The notes beneath the pieces are model-generated. The model searched no databases. It saw only the letters and a program-made list of their open reading frames with translations, and had not been told where the DNA came from. Below are positions 9,171-17,231 of a stretch of DNA of 64,000 nt, piece after piece. The stretch lies in assembly GCF_002343915.1 (NCBI RefSeq), contig NZ_NETK01000001.1, positions 2,738,001-2,802,000 of the forward strand, written 5' to 3'. The position numbers were made by a program, and so were the translations under genes. The stretch's first letter is position 1, and every line of letters starts with the position of its first letter. This DNA comes from Nannocystis exedens. GTDB taxonomy: Bacteria > Myxococcota_A > Polyangia > Nannocystales > Nannocystaceae.

Positions 9171-9986
9171 GTGACCGCCGAGATCGATCTCCCCGCATAC
9201 TTCCAGCGCATCGACCACCACGGGTCGACGGCGCCGACGTACGCCACGCTGGCCGCGATCGTCCGGGCCCACGCGGCCGCGATCCCGTTCGAAAACCTCG
9301 ACCCGCTGGTCGGGCGCACGCCGGCGCTCGACCTCGCCGGGCTCGAGCGCAAGCTCGTCCGCGACGGCCGCGGCGGCTACTGCTTCGAGCACAACCTGCT
9401 CTTGTCGCACGTCCTGCGCGCGCTCGGCTTCCAGGTCCGCGGGCTGGCGGCGCGGGTGATCTGGAATCAACCCGAGGGCCGGATCACCCCGCGCAGTCAC
9501 ATGCTGTTGCACGTCGACCTCGACGGCGGGCCGCACATCGTCGACGTCGGCTTCGGCGGGCTGACCCTGACCGGCGTCCTCCGGCTCGTCGGCGACGTCG
9601 AGCAGTCGACCCCGCACGAGCCGTTCCGGCTGGTCGAGGAGGGCGGCTACTTCCGCATGCAGGCGCTCGTCCGCGGCGAGTGGGGCTCGCTGTACCGCTT
9701 CGACCTGCAGGAGCAGTTCCAGCCCGACTACGAGGTCACCAACTACTTCCTCTCGACCCACCCGGGCTCGCACTTCCGCACCGGGCTGATCGCCGCGCGC
9801 GCCCTCCCCGATCGCCGGCTCGCGCTGCGAGGCCGCGACTTCGCCGTCCACCACCTCGGCGGCGAGACCGAGCGCCGCGCCCTCGAGAGCACCGCGGAGC
9901 TGCGCCGCGTCCTCGCCGACGAGTTCGGGATCGCCGTGCCGGACGACCCCGCGCTCGCCCAGGCTCTGGAACGCCTGCCGCGCTGA
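9171..9986 (+). CDS. arylamine N-acetyltransferase
   Basis: A 271-residue NAT that transfers acetyl from acetyl-CoA to arylamines or hydrazines through a Cys-His-Asp triad. The signature RGGYCFEHN near residue 67 carries the Cys. The His lies in PRSHMLLHVDL and the Asp in HIVDVGFGG. PFENLDPL near 38 is also typical. Length and order match the family. The GTG at 9171 gives the usual N-terminus; the open frame extends far upstream but only as Ala/Arg-rich shadow. It stands alone, and its stop is followed at once by a 62-bp inverted repeat shared with the convergent gene. Confidence 0.92.
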   Translation: MTAEIDLPAYFQRIDHHGSTAPTYATLAAIVRAHAAAIPFENLDPLVGRTPALDLAGLERKLVRDGRGGYCFEHNLLLSHVLRALGFQVRGLAARVIWNQPEGRITPRSHMLLHVDLDGGPHIVDVGFGGLTLTGVLRLVGDVEQSTPHEPFRLVEEGGYFRMQALVRGEWGSLYRFDLQEQFQPDYEVTNYFLSTHPGSHFRTGLIAARALPDRRLALRGRDFAVHHLGGETERRALESTAELRRVLADEFGIAVPDDPALAQALERLPR

Positions 9987-9999
9987 CGCGGCGCAAGCG

Positions 10000-10061
10000 C
10001 TTCGAGACATCTCCTTCCGGAAATGTTCTTTAAAACATTCTCTTCAGGACATGTCTCGAAG
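10000..10061. repeat. 62-bp imperfect inverted repeat between convergent genes
   Basis: The outer arms CTTCGAGACAT and ATGTCTCGAAG are perfect, and the interior is an imperfect palindrome with AATGTT/AACATT and TCCT/AGGA words. It begins 13 bp after the N-acetyltransferase stop and ends 17 bp before the stop of the convergent lipoprotein gene, so a bidirectional terminator is the simplest reading. It includes GGAAATGTTCTTT and GGACATGTCT, both words of the dispersed family. Confidence 0.65.
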
Positions 10062-10078
10062 CCCGCGGAGGCACCCGC

Positions 10079-11632
10079 TCACCAGGAGATCTTGATCTCC
10101 CCGTCGCCGCTGCGCAGCCCCTTCGTCGTCGACGCGTTGGCCGCGTCGCCGAAGTACGACGAGCCGCCGCCGCCGCCCGAGGCGTAGGCTCCGCCGCCGC
10201 CGTAGTAACCGCCGCCGCCGCCGCCGACGTGGTACGAGCCGCCGTTGGCGCCGCCGCCGGTGAACAGCGCGCCCATCGCCCCCGGGTTGGCGCCCGCCGC
10301 CCCGCCGGCCGCCTGCGTCCCGCCGCCGCCGGGCGTGAACCCGCCCCCGCCGTCGGAGCCCGCGTCGCCGATCAGCGCCCCGCCGTCGCCGCCGGCCCCG
10401 TGCTCGGGGCAGCCGCAGTTGCCGCCGCCGCCGCCGCCGGCCACCAGCACGCGGTGCTCGATCGCCTGGCCGCCGATCCGCACGTCCGAGCCGCCGCCGC
10501 CGCCCGCGCCCCACTGGCCGCCGAGGCCGCCGCCGTTCCAGCCGGCGGGGCCCTGCGTCATGCCCTTGCCGCCGACGTACGTGTGGATCACGTCGCCCGG
10601 GCTCACCGCGAGGTCGGCCTTGACGTAGCCGCCCTTGCCGCCGTCGTCCTGGGTCGTGTTGTCGCAGCACAGCGCCCCGCCGCCCTGCGCGCCCCACAGC
10701 TCGACGGTGATGGTCGACACGCACTCGGGCACCGTGAACATCTGCGGCGCGCCGGTGAACGCGAACGTCTGCGAGCCGGGAGCGCCGCCCGTGACCGTCA
10801 CGTCGACGCACACCTCGGCCGACGCGCTGCAGTCGTCGCTCGCGCTCACGCACACCTGCCCGCTCTCGGCCCCGAGCGTCACCGTGACCGCCTCGGTGCC
10901 CTGGCCCATCGTCACCGTCGCGCCGGGCGGCACCGTCCACGTGTACGACGTCGCCCCCATCACCGGCTCGACGCCGAGCTCGAGCGCCGCCTTGGCGCAG
11001 CCCTCCGTCGCCCCGACGATCGCCGCCGGCGCCGGTGGGGCCGCCAGCGGCGCGCAGGTGCCCTCGCCGCACGCCTCGCAGACCCCGCACGGCTGATCGC
11101 AGCCGCCGCAGTGCTGCGCGTCGGTCTGGATGTCGACGCAGGTCATCGCGCACGCCTGCAGCGGCGCCTCGCACGTGATCACGCAATTGCCCTCGGCGCA
11201 CATCTCGCCCGGCGCGCACGGCTGGTCGCAGCCGCCGCAGTGCTGCAGGTCGCTCAGCGGGTCCACGCAGTCGTCGCCGCACATCGCCATCGGGTCGGCG
11301 CAGACCGGCGCGGTCGTCCCGGTGGTGTCGGTCGACACGCCCATGGTGTCGTCGGTCGTCCCGGTCGACGTCTCGCCGGTCGTCGTCGTCGTCTCGCCGG
11401 TCGTCGTCGTCGTCGTCGTCTCGTCGGTCGTCCCGCTGATCGTCCCGCCGGTCGTCGGCGTCCCGGTCGTCGGCGTGTCCGTCGTCTCCGGCGTGCCGGT
11501 CGACGTCGGCCCGGTCGTCGCGTCCGTGCCGGACGACGTGAGCCCCGCCGTGCCCGCAGTGCCGTCGTCGCTACAGCCCGCCAACATCGCCGACAACGCC
11601 GCCGAGACTATCCACAGCTCCCTCGATCGCAT
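10079..11632 (-). CDS. lipoprotein with Thr-rich linker, Cys motifs, PKD-like and Gly-rich domains
   Basis: A 517-residue secreted lipoprotein. The ATG at 11632 follows GGAGGTGAAG. The signal ends in the lipobox AMLAGC near residue 20. A Thr/Gly linker (25-105) follows, built of TTTTTGE-type repeats. Two cysteine units then share the phrase HCGGCDQPC. A PKD-like beta domain (about 185-275, with SYTWTVPPGATVTMGQG) comes next. The C-terminus is a long glycine-rich domain that starts as ITVELWGAQGGGALCC and contains YVGGKGMTQGPAGWNGGG, like the Gly-rich domain of ALK-type proteins. It is probably a cell-surface or adhesive protein. The start of the long reading frame at 12871 is spurious. Confidence 0.8.
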   Translation of the reverse strand: MRSRELWIVSAALSAMLAGCSDDGTAGTAGLTSSGTDATTGPTSTGTPETTDTPTTGTPTTGGTISGTTDETTTTTTTGETTTTTGETSTGTTDDTMGVSTDTTGTTAPVCADPMAMCGDDCVDPLSDLQHCGGCDQPCAPGEMCAEGNCVITCEAPLQACAMTCVDIQTDAQHCGGCDQPCGVCEACGEGTCAPLAAPPAPAAIVGATEGCAKAALELGVEPVMGATSYTWTVPPGATVTMGQGTEAVTVTLGAESGQVCVSASDDCSASAEVCVDVTVTGGAPGSQTFAFTGAPQMFTVPECVSTITVELWGAQGGGALCCDNTTQDDGGKGGYVKADLAVSPGDVIHTYVGGKGMTQGPAGWNGGGLGGQWGAGGGGGSDVRIGGQAIEHRVLVAGGGGGGNCGCPEHGAGGDGGALIGDAGSDGGGGFTPGGGGTQAAGGAAGANPGAMGALFTGGGANGGSYHVGGGGGGYYGGGGAYASGGGGGSSYFGDAANASTTKGLRSGDGEIKISW

Positions 11633-11955
11633 CTTCACCTCCACCCTCGTCCTTACCGGAAAGACTTGATGGGGGCGAAGAGCCACGCATGCGGGATTCG
11701 TGGGCAGATGCGGACCTTCGGCGGTTGCAACGGCGTCGACCTTCGTCGCCGCGCGCAGTGACGCGACGGCACGTCGACGGGCGCGAGCGGTCGCCCCGCG
11801 ATCGTGCGGACGCGAGCGAGCTGCTGCGCCGACACGGTCGCTCGCGGTCCTGCGCCGCCACGCGGGGCGCGTCCTCGCCGATCGCCGGCATGCATCGAAC
11901 AGGCGGGCGAACGCGGCGCGAATCAACGCTCGGGGCGCGACGCGCGGCGTCGCCG
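11633..11955. other. gene-free stretch upstream of the Gly-rich lipoprotein
   Basis: About 320 bp without a convincing gene. It should hold the leftward promoter of the lipoprotein gene. A CCACG...CGTGG inverted pair sits near 11682-11703. Nothing else is seen. Confidence 0.4.
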
Positions 11956-12523
11956 TCACTTCGTCGGGTACGAGGCGGGCGCCTGGGCCCGGCGGTCGGC
12001 CTCCTCTTGTCGCGCCTTCTCCTGGTACGCCCAGGACGCGGCCACGTCGGCGCGGTTCGCCTGCACCTTCGCCGGGTACTCGGCCGCGATGGTCGGCACG
12101 ATCGCCTGCAGCGCCGCCACCAGGTCGGGGAACGGCACATCCTCCTTCGACCAGGATCTGGAAGCGCTCGTTCGGCGACGAGCGCCGCATGCGGAAGCCG
12201 ACGCCCTTGCCCGCTTCCTTCGGGACCTTCAGCACCGCGCCCACGCCGTCGGCGCAGCTGTCGATGGACACCGAGTCGAGTTTCCGCGGGTGCCGTGCTT
12301 GTTGCCGCTGCCACACGATCTTGCGCGCGTCGAGCGGCATCAGGCTCGTCTGCGCGAACTGGAGGTCCTGCAGCTCGCCGACGTCGGTGAGCGTCAGAAA
12401 CCCGCCTTTCTGCAGCCCCACCCCCAGCACGACGCCGCCGATCACCAGGAGCAGGCACATCGGGACGGCCCACACCGCAGGGGACCGTCGGCGCGTCCCG
12501 GAGCTCGTTCTTCCTTGTTGCAT
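11956..12523 (-). pseudogene. single-pass membrane protein split by one frameshift
   Basis: From the ATG at 12523 the frame encodes a basic N-terminus, a membrane helix (AVWAVPMCLLLVIGGVVLGV, about residues 14-34) and an extracytoplasmic part ending in MRRSSPNERFQIL. The continuation lies in another frame, reading SKEDVPFPDLVAALQAIVPT and ending at 11956. The switch is near 12148-12152. The total length is 3n+1, so one extra base or two missing bases would join the halves into about 188 residues. Both halves have coding-like composition. It may be a true pseudogene or a sequence error. The family is unknown. Confidence 0.6.
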
Positions 12524-13329
12524 GGACCTCGGCCGCCGACGGTCACCGCGGGCCCGGGCCGGGACAACGCGCGTGAGCCCCGCGGCGCGGACTTGCTCGC
12601 GCCGCGGCGACCTGTCCCATCGGCCAGCCACGCTGCGTCCGCGCGCGCCGGGCGAGGACGTGCCCGTCGCGGACGCGCGCGAGCTCGCGGACTCGGCGCC
12701 CTCGGCCGTGGGGCGCGCTTTTGCGACGAGCCTTCCCGGTCGCTGAAATTCGCCGACCCCCGCAATTGTTTTCGAACGGTCGGTCACTCCCCGGTGGAAG
12801 ACCAGACGAGCGGCCGGGCCGCGACCGCCCGCGGTCGGTGACCGGTCCACTGCGAGAGAGCCCGCGTGCATCCTTTATCCTCGAACCATTCACCGCCCCT
12901 GCCGGACCAGTCCCACGAGGTCGACGCGCCGTACGATTGTCCGGACATCCCGGGACCCCGGCGAATCATGGGGGCCGGAGCCGACGGAACCGGGGCGACG
13001 CCGACGGCGCGAACGCCCCGAATGCCGGCAGTCGGGGCCCCCGCGCGGGCCTCGCCGGCGCCCCGGCCGCGGAGCGTTCGTCCGCCGTCGATCGACCGAT
13101 CGATCGGACAAAGCTTCGACACGAATCCGGGGATCCCCTCGATTCGCCGGACCTGACGACGCCGCGGCCCGATCTCGCGCCCGCGGGCGGCGCCCCCGAT
13201 TCGTCGCAGCGACGAATCGCGGCGGTCGGCAATCGATACACCGCGTCCGATTCGCGCGGCCGCCGCCGCACGCGAATCGCCGCGGCGCACCACCGGCGCG
13301 CCGCGGCGATCGGGGCATTCACGGCAGTG
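12524..13329. other. gene-free stretch bordering the biosynthetic cluster
   Basis: About 800 bp without a convincing gene; all frames here are Arg/Ala/Gly-rich shadows. It marks the left edge of the cluster. It holds one striking palindrome (13198-13218) and a GATC-rich patch near 13090-13107. Confidence 0.5.
13198..13218. repeat. 21-bp near-perfect palindrome
   Basis: The arms GATTCGTCGC and GCGACGAATC are perfect around a single A. It lies about 110 bp beyond the stop of the leftward methyltransferase gene. It has no T-run, so it looks more like an operator or a repeat than a terminator. No flanking regulator gene is present. Confidence 0.5.
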
Positions 13330-14055
13330 TCACACGCGTCCGGAGAAGAACGCGGTGCAGCCGACGGTGTGCAGCTCGTAGCGGGAGAAGCTGCGCTTCA
13401 GCGCGGCTTCCAGGCCCGGGAGCGTGTCCCAGCGATTCGACATCGCGCCGGAGCGTTGATAGACGTCGAGGGCCAGGCGGGCGAAGAAGTGCTTCATGGC
13501 GAGGTCGTAGAGCAGCGTCGAGCCGAACACCACCCCGCCGGGGTTCAGGCACTCCTTCACGTGGTCGAACACGGTGACGGCCTTGTCCTCGATGAGGCCC
13601 GGGAGGCAGTGCAGGAGGTAGCTGAGGCCGATCGAGTCGAACTTCTCGGCGATCCGCAGCGGCTTGAGGATGTTGCGGCGGTACAGCGTGACGTCGGCGT
13701 AGCGGCGGATCCGCTCGCGCACGAACAGCAGGGTGTTGGGGTTGAGGTCGACGAGCGCGATATGCGGGGAGGCCCCGGGGAAGCGGCAATGATCGAGGAA
13801 GTACCCCGACCCGACCCCGGCGTCCAGGTGACGGTCCGTGACGTGCGCGTCGTAGTGTTCCAGCATGCGCGCCGTCGGGCAGCGCCACAGCAGGTTGTTG
13901 TTGAGGTTCAGGACGAGAAAGTCGTAGCGCGGCAGGAACGAGCGGGTGTACGCCGCCTGTCCCGCCTCCGTGGCCATATCGATCGCCTCGGCGACGTCGG
14001 AATCGATCGCGTGTTCCAAATGTACCTCCAGCGGCGGTGTGGTTATCAGCCGCAT
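13330..14055 (-). CDS. SAM-dependent methyltransferase, divergent from the cluster operon
   Basis: A 241-residue class I methyltransferase. Motif I is HLDAGVGSGYFLDHC near residue 76, the acidic post-I residue lies in ALVDLNPNT near 101, and further motifs are SIGLSYLLHCLPG and LNPGGVVFGSTLLYD. The fold binds S-adenosylmethionine in the cytoplasm. Its place, head to head with the halopyrrole operon across 180 bp, suggests it tailors the product. O-methylation of an enol or hydroxypyrone is the most likely job, by inference from the terminal beta-keto module. N- or C-methylation cannot be excluded. Confidence 0.8.
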   Translation of the reverse strand: MRLITTPPLEVHLEHAIDSDVAEAIDMATEAGQAAYTRSFLPRYDFLVLNLNNNLLWRCPTARMLEHYDAHVTDRHLDAGVGSGYFLDHCRFPGASPHIALVDLNPNTLLFVRERIRRYADVTLYRRNILKPLRIAEKFDSIGLSYLLHCLPGLIEDKAVTVFDHVKECLNPGGVVFGSTLLYDLAMKHFFARLALDVYQRSGAMSNRWDTLPGLEAALKRSFSRYELHTVGCTAFFSGRV

Positions 14056-14140
14056 TCAACCAAGTCAAGCGCGGGCCGATGTTGTGATCATGTCGTTTTA
14101 AAGCCCCACGAACCCGCGACGCATCGCGCGAATTAAGGCC

Positions 14141-14168
14141 TTGCTGGTGGTTCTCGCCTGTGTATATT
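14141..14168 (+). promoter_or_regulatory. candidate sigma-70-type promoter of the PKS/NRPS operon
   Basis: TTGCTG (14141-14146), a 16-bp spacer, then TATATT (14163-14168), in an AT-rich island about 70 bp before the first operon ATG. It is the best promoter-like match in the divergent region. All downstream cluster genes run in this direction, mostly overlapping, so this could drive a 30-kb transcript. Confidence 0.45.
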
Positions 14169-14235
14169 CCAGCCCCGCCGCGCACACCATTGCTGCGTGG
14201 CACGCGCCAGCGCGTGAATTAAACCTGGGTGCCGT

Positions 14236-15378
14236 ATGGACTTTCAATGGTCGGAATCGCAAGACGAGTTGTATCGCCGGGCCCTCGAGCTCGCCCAGCG
14301 GCACTTCGCCGGCGCCAGCCGCGTCTGGGCCGATCACGCTTTTGACCGCACCCATTGGGACATTTGCGCGGAGTTCGGGCTGATGGGGCTCTGCGTCCCC
14401 GAGGCCTACGGCGGGCTCGGATTGGACGCGCTGACCACCGCGCGCGTGGTCGAGGCATTCGGGCGCGGCTGCGAGGACGTCGGCCTGGTCTTCTCCGCGG
14501 CCGCCCACTTGTTCGCGGCCGTGATGCCGATCGTCGAATACGGCGACGAGGCGCTGAAGGCCGCGCTGCTGCCGGGGCTCGCGCGCGGCGCGGCGATCGG
14601 CGCCAACGCGATCACCGAGGGCGAGGCCGGCTCCGACGCGTTCGCCCTGCGCACCGAAGCGCGCCGGGACGGAGAGGTCTACGTCCTCGACGGCGCGAAG
14701 AGCTACGTCACCAACGGCCCGGTCGCCGACGAGTTCGTCGTCTACGCGACGATGAACCGCAAGCACGGCTACCTCGGGATCACCGCATTCGTGGTCGCGC
14801 GCGACACCCCCGGCCTGCGCCTCGGCGAGCCGCTGGCGAAGATGGGCCTCAAGAGCTCGCCCGCCTGCTCGCTCTACCTCGAGGGCTGCCGCGTCCCGGC
14901 GAGCCGCCGGCTCGGCCGCGAGGGCCAGGGCGGCGCGATCTTCCAGGCCTCGATGCAATGGGAGCGCTCGTGCCTGTTCGCCGGCTACGTCGGCATGCTC
15001 GAGCGCCAGCTCGCCCAGACCGTCGAGTACGCGCGCACCCGCCGGCAAGGCGGCAAGCCGATCGGCAAGCACCAGGCCGTCGCGCACCGCCTGGTCGAGA
15101 TGAAGCTGCGGCTCGAGGCGGCCCGCCTCCTCCTCTACCGCGCCTGCTGGCTGCGCGACCGCGGCCAGCCGGCCGTCGCAGAGGTCTCGCTGGCGAAGCT
15201 GGCGATCAGCGAGGCCGCCCGCCAGTCGAGCCTCGACGCGATCCAGCTGCACGGCGGGATCGGCTTCGCCGCCGATTACAACGTCGAACACATGCTGCGC
15301 GACAGCGTGCCGGCGACCCTGTTCTCGGGCACGTCGGAGATCCAGCGCGACCTCGTCGCGCGTGAAATGGGGCTGTGA
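14236..15378 (+). CDS. acyl-CoA dehydrogenase family, prolyl-PCP oxidase for pyrrole starter
   Basis: A 380-residue FAD flavoprotein that should oxidise prolyl-PCP to pyrrolyl-2-carboxyl-PCP, like PltE, RedW and PigA. Family segments are ITEGEAGSDAFALRTEA near 129, KMGLKSSPACSLYLEGC near 203, RRQGGKPIGKHQAVAHRLVEMK near 271 and the C-terminal FSGTSEIQRDLVAREMGL. The usual catalytic Glu just before GTSEIQ is Ser here. A Glu in MQWERSCLFAG (near 239) sits where isovaleryl-type enzymes carry theirs. It is the first operon gene, and its TGA overlaps the next GTG. The role rests on its neighbours, an adenylation enzyme and a free PCP. Confidence 0.88.
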   Translation: MDFQWSESQDELYRRALELAQRHFAGASRVWADHAFDRTHWDICAEFGLMGLCVPEAYGGLGLDALTTARVVEAFGRGCEDVGLVFSAAAHLFAAVMPIVEYGDEALKAALLPGLARGAAIGANAITEGEAGSDAFALRTEARRDGEVYVLDGAKSYVTNGPVADEFVVYATMNRKHGYLGITAFVVARDTPGLRLGEPLAKMGLKSSPACSLYLEGCRVPASRRLGREGQGGAIFQASMQWERSCLFAGYVGMLERQLAQTVEYARTRRQGGKPIGKHQAVAHRLVEMKLRLEAARLLLYRACWLRDRGQPAVAEVSLAKLAISEAARQSSLDAIQLHGGIGFAADYNVEHMLRDSVPATLFSGTSEIQRDLVAREMGL

Positions 15379-16892
15379 CGATGCTGCTCGCCGACCTCGT
15401 GATCGAATCAGCCCGCCGCGACGCGGCGGCGCCGGCCGTGATCGGCCCGGACGCGACCCTGACCTACGGCGAGCTCGACGCGCTCGCCAATCGCCTGGCC
15501 CGCGCGCTCGCGCGGCGCGGCGTGGCCGCCGGCGACCGCGTGGGGCTGTGGCTCGAGAAGGCGGGCCGCGGCGTCGCCGTGATGCAGGCGTGCCTGCGCC
15601 TCGGCGCCGTCTACGTCCCGCTCGACCCGCTGAGCCCCGCGCCCCGGATCGCCGGCATCCTCGGCGACTGCGAGATGCGCTGCGTCGTGACCACCGAGGC
15701 CCGCCGGGGCGCGCTCGCGTCCGCCGGCGCGCCGCCGGAGCTCGCGGTGCTGCACGTCGACGCCGACTGGGACGAGGTGCTGCGCCTGTCCGCCGATTCG
15801 CTGCCGCCCCCGGCTCGCGGGCCGGACGACCTGGCCTACATCCTCTATACGTCGGGCTCGACCGGCCGCCCCAAGGGCGTGTGCATCAGCCACCGCAACG
15901 CGCTCGCCTTCGTCGCATGGGCGGCCGAGGCGATCGCCGCCGACGCCTCCGACCGCTTCGCCAACCACGCGCCGTTCCACTTCGACCTGTCGGTGCTCGA
16001 CCTCTACGTCGCGTTCCTCGCCGGCGGCGCGGTCGCGCTGGTGCCCGAGGGTCTGTCGTACGCCCCGCGCAGGCTGGTGGAATTCGTCCAGAGTCACCGG
16101 ATCAGCGTGTGGTACTCGGTGCCGTCGGCGCTCGCGCTGATGATGGAAGAGGGGGCGCTCGACGCCGCCGCCGCGCCGACGCTGCGGGCGATCCTGTTCG
16201 CCGGCGAGCCGTTCCCGGTCAAGCCGCTGCGCCGACTCCGCCGCGGCTTCCCCGAGGCGCGCCTCTTCAACCTCTACGGCCCGACCGAGACCAATGTCTG
16301 CACCTTCCACGAGGTCACGGCGCTGGCCGACGATCGCACCGCGCCGGTCCCGATCGGCCGCGCCTGCTCGGGCGACGAGGTGTGGGCGGTCCGCGCCGAC
16401 GGCGAGCGCGCAGGTCCGGGCGAGGAAGGCGAGCTCATGGTCGCCGGCCCGACGGTCATGCTCGGCTATTGGGGGCAGCCGCCCCAGCGCGGGCCGTACG
16501 CCACCGGCGACATCGTCCGCGTCGACGACGGCGGCGAATACACGTACGTCGGCCGCCGCGATCACATGGTGAAGATCCGCGGCCACCGCGTCGAGCTCGG
16601 CGACATCGAGGCCGCGCTGCTGCAGCACCCCGACATCCGCGAGGTCGCGGTCGCGGTGCGCGGCGTCGGCATCGACGCCCGCCTCCACGCCTTCGTCGTC
16701 GTCGCCCCGCCGGCCGAGCTGTCGCTGCTCGGCCTCAAGCGCCACTGCGCCGAGCGACTGCCGAGATACATGATCATCGATGATTTCACGCCGATCGCCG
16801 CCTTGCCGCGGACCGGCAACGGCAAGGTCGACCGCCTCGCGCTGGCGCGGCTCGCGGCGGCCTCGTCTTCATCTCAGGGAGAGCAGCCATGA
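15375..16892 (+). CDS. stand-alone L-prolyl adenylation enzyme
   Basis: A 505-residue adenylation enzyme that should load L-proline onto the free PCP downstream (PltF/RedM/PigI type). Core motifs are YILYTSGSTGRPKGV near 156, FHFDLSVLDL near 202, NLYGPTETNVCTFHE near 300, YATGDIVR near 375 and the catalytic lysine in PRTGNGKVDRLAL near 480. Aligning by eye to GrsA, I read the pocket as D-L-L-Y-L-A-L-V-C, the type I know from proline-to-pyrrole enzymes. The GTG at 15375 overlaps the upstream stop as GTGA; the ATG at 15381 is an alternative. The end overlaps the PCP start as ATGA. Confidence 0.92.
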   Translation: MTMLLADLVIESARRDAAAPAVIGPDATLTYGELDALANRLARALARRGVAAGDRVGLWLEKAGRGVAVMQACLRLGAVYVPLDPLSPAPRIAGILGDCEMRCVVTTEARRGALASAGAPPELAVLHVDADWDEVLRLSADSLPPPARGPDDLAYILYTSGSTGRPKGVCISHRNALAFVAWAAEAIAADASDRFANHAPFHFDLSVLDLYVAFLAGGAVALVPEGLSYAPRRLVEFVQSHRISVWYSVPSALALMMEEGALDAAAAPTLRAILFAGEPFPVKPLRRLRRGFPEARLFNLYGPTETNVCTFHEVTALADDRTAPVPIGRACSGDEVWAVRADGERAGPGEEGELMVAGPTVMLGYWGQPPQRGPYATGDIVRVDDGGEYTYVGRRDHMVKIRGHRVELGDIEAALLQHPDIREVAVAVRGVGIDARLHAFVVVAPPAELSLLGLKRHCAERLPRYMIIDDFTPIAALPRTGNGKVDRLALARLAAASSSSQGEQP

Positions 16893-17143
16893 GCACGTCC
16901 GTCGCTATCGAACAAACCCTCAAACAATACGTCGCCCGCGAGATCCTCGACGGCAAGGACATCGGCCTCGACGCCGACACGCCGCTGCTCGAGTGGGGCG
17001 TCTTCAATTCGCTGGAGATCGCCCGCCTCCTCGGCTTCGTGCGCGAGCACTTCGGCGTGGTCGTGCCGCTCGAGTCGGTCACGGCCGAGCACTTCAAGGA
17101 CCTGCGCGCGCTGACCGCATTGGTGGCCTCGCTGAAGGGCTGA
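16889..17143 (+). CDS. free peptidyl carrier protein for prolyl/pyrrolyl
   Basis: An 84-residue carrier protein that holds proline as a thioester during oxidation and chlorination (PltL/RedO/PigG role). The phosphopantetheine serine is in WGVFNSLEIARLL, near residue 45. It starts at an ATG preceded by AGGGAG and overlaps the adenylation gene stop as ATGA, so equal expression is likely. Size and order fit the pyrrole starter cassette. Confidence 0.92.
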   Translation: MSTSVAIEQTLKQYVAREILDGKDIGLDADTPLLEWGVFNSLEIARLLGFVREHFGVVVPLESVTAEHFKDLRALTALVASLKG

Positions 17144-17173
17144 CCTGCGCCGGGCCTGGTCGCCGCAATCGCA

Positions 17174-17207
17174 CCGCCGCACCCGCGGCGGGGCCGGAGA
17201 GTCTTTT
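17174..17207 (+). terminator. possible attenuator hairpin before the halogenase
   Basis: CCGCCGC-accc-GCGGCGG (17174-17191) is a strong stem. A CTTTTTG run follows 11 bp later. The T-run is too far from the stem for a textbook terminator, but a partial terminator or attenuator between the starter genes and the halogenase/PKS genes is possible. Confidence 0.25.
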
Positions 17208-17231
17208 TGTCTGCAGTGGAGCGAATCGTCA

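Noticed and set aside
10079..12871. 930-codon frame reaching from the Gly-rich lipoprotein far upstream
   Set aside because: Only the part from 11632 has a ribosome site, signal peptide and lipobox. The rest covers another gene and empty DNA.
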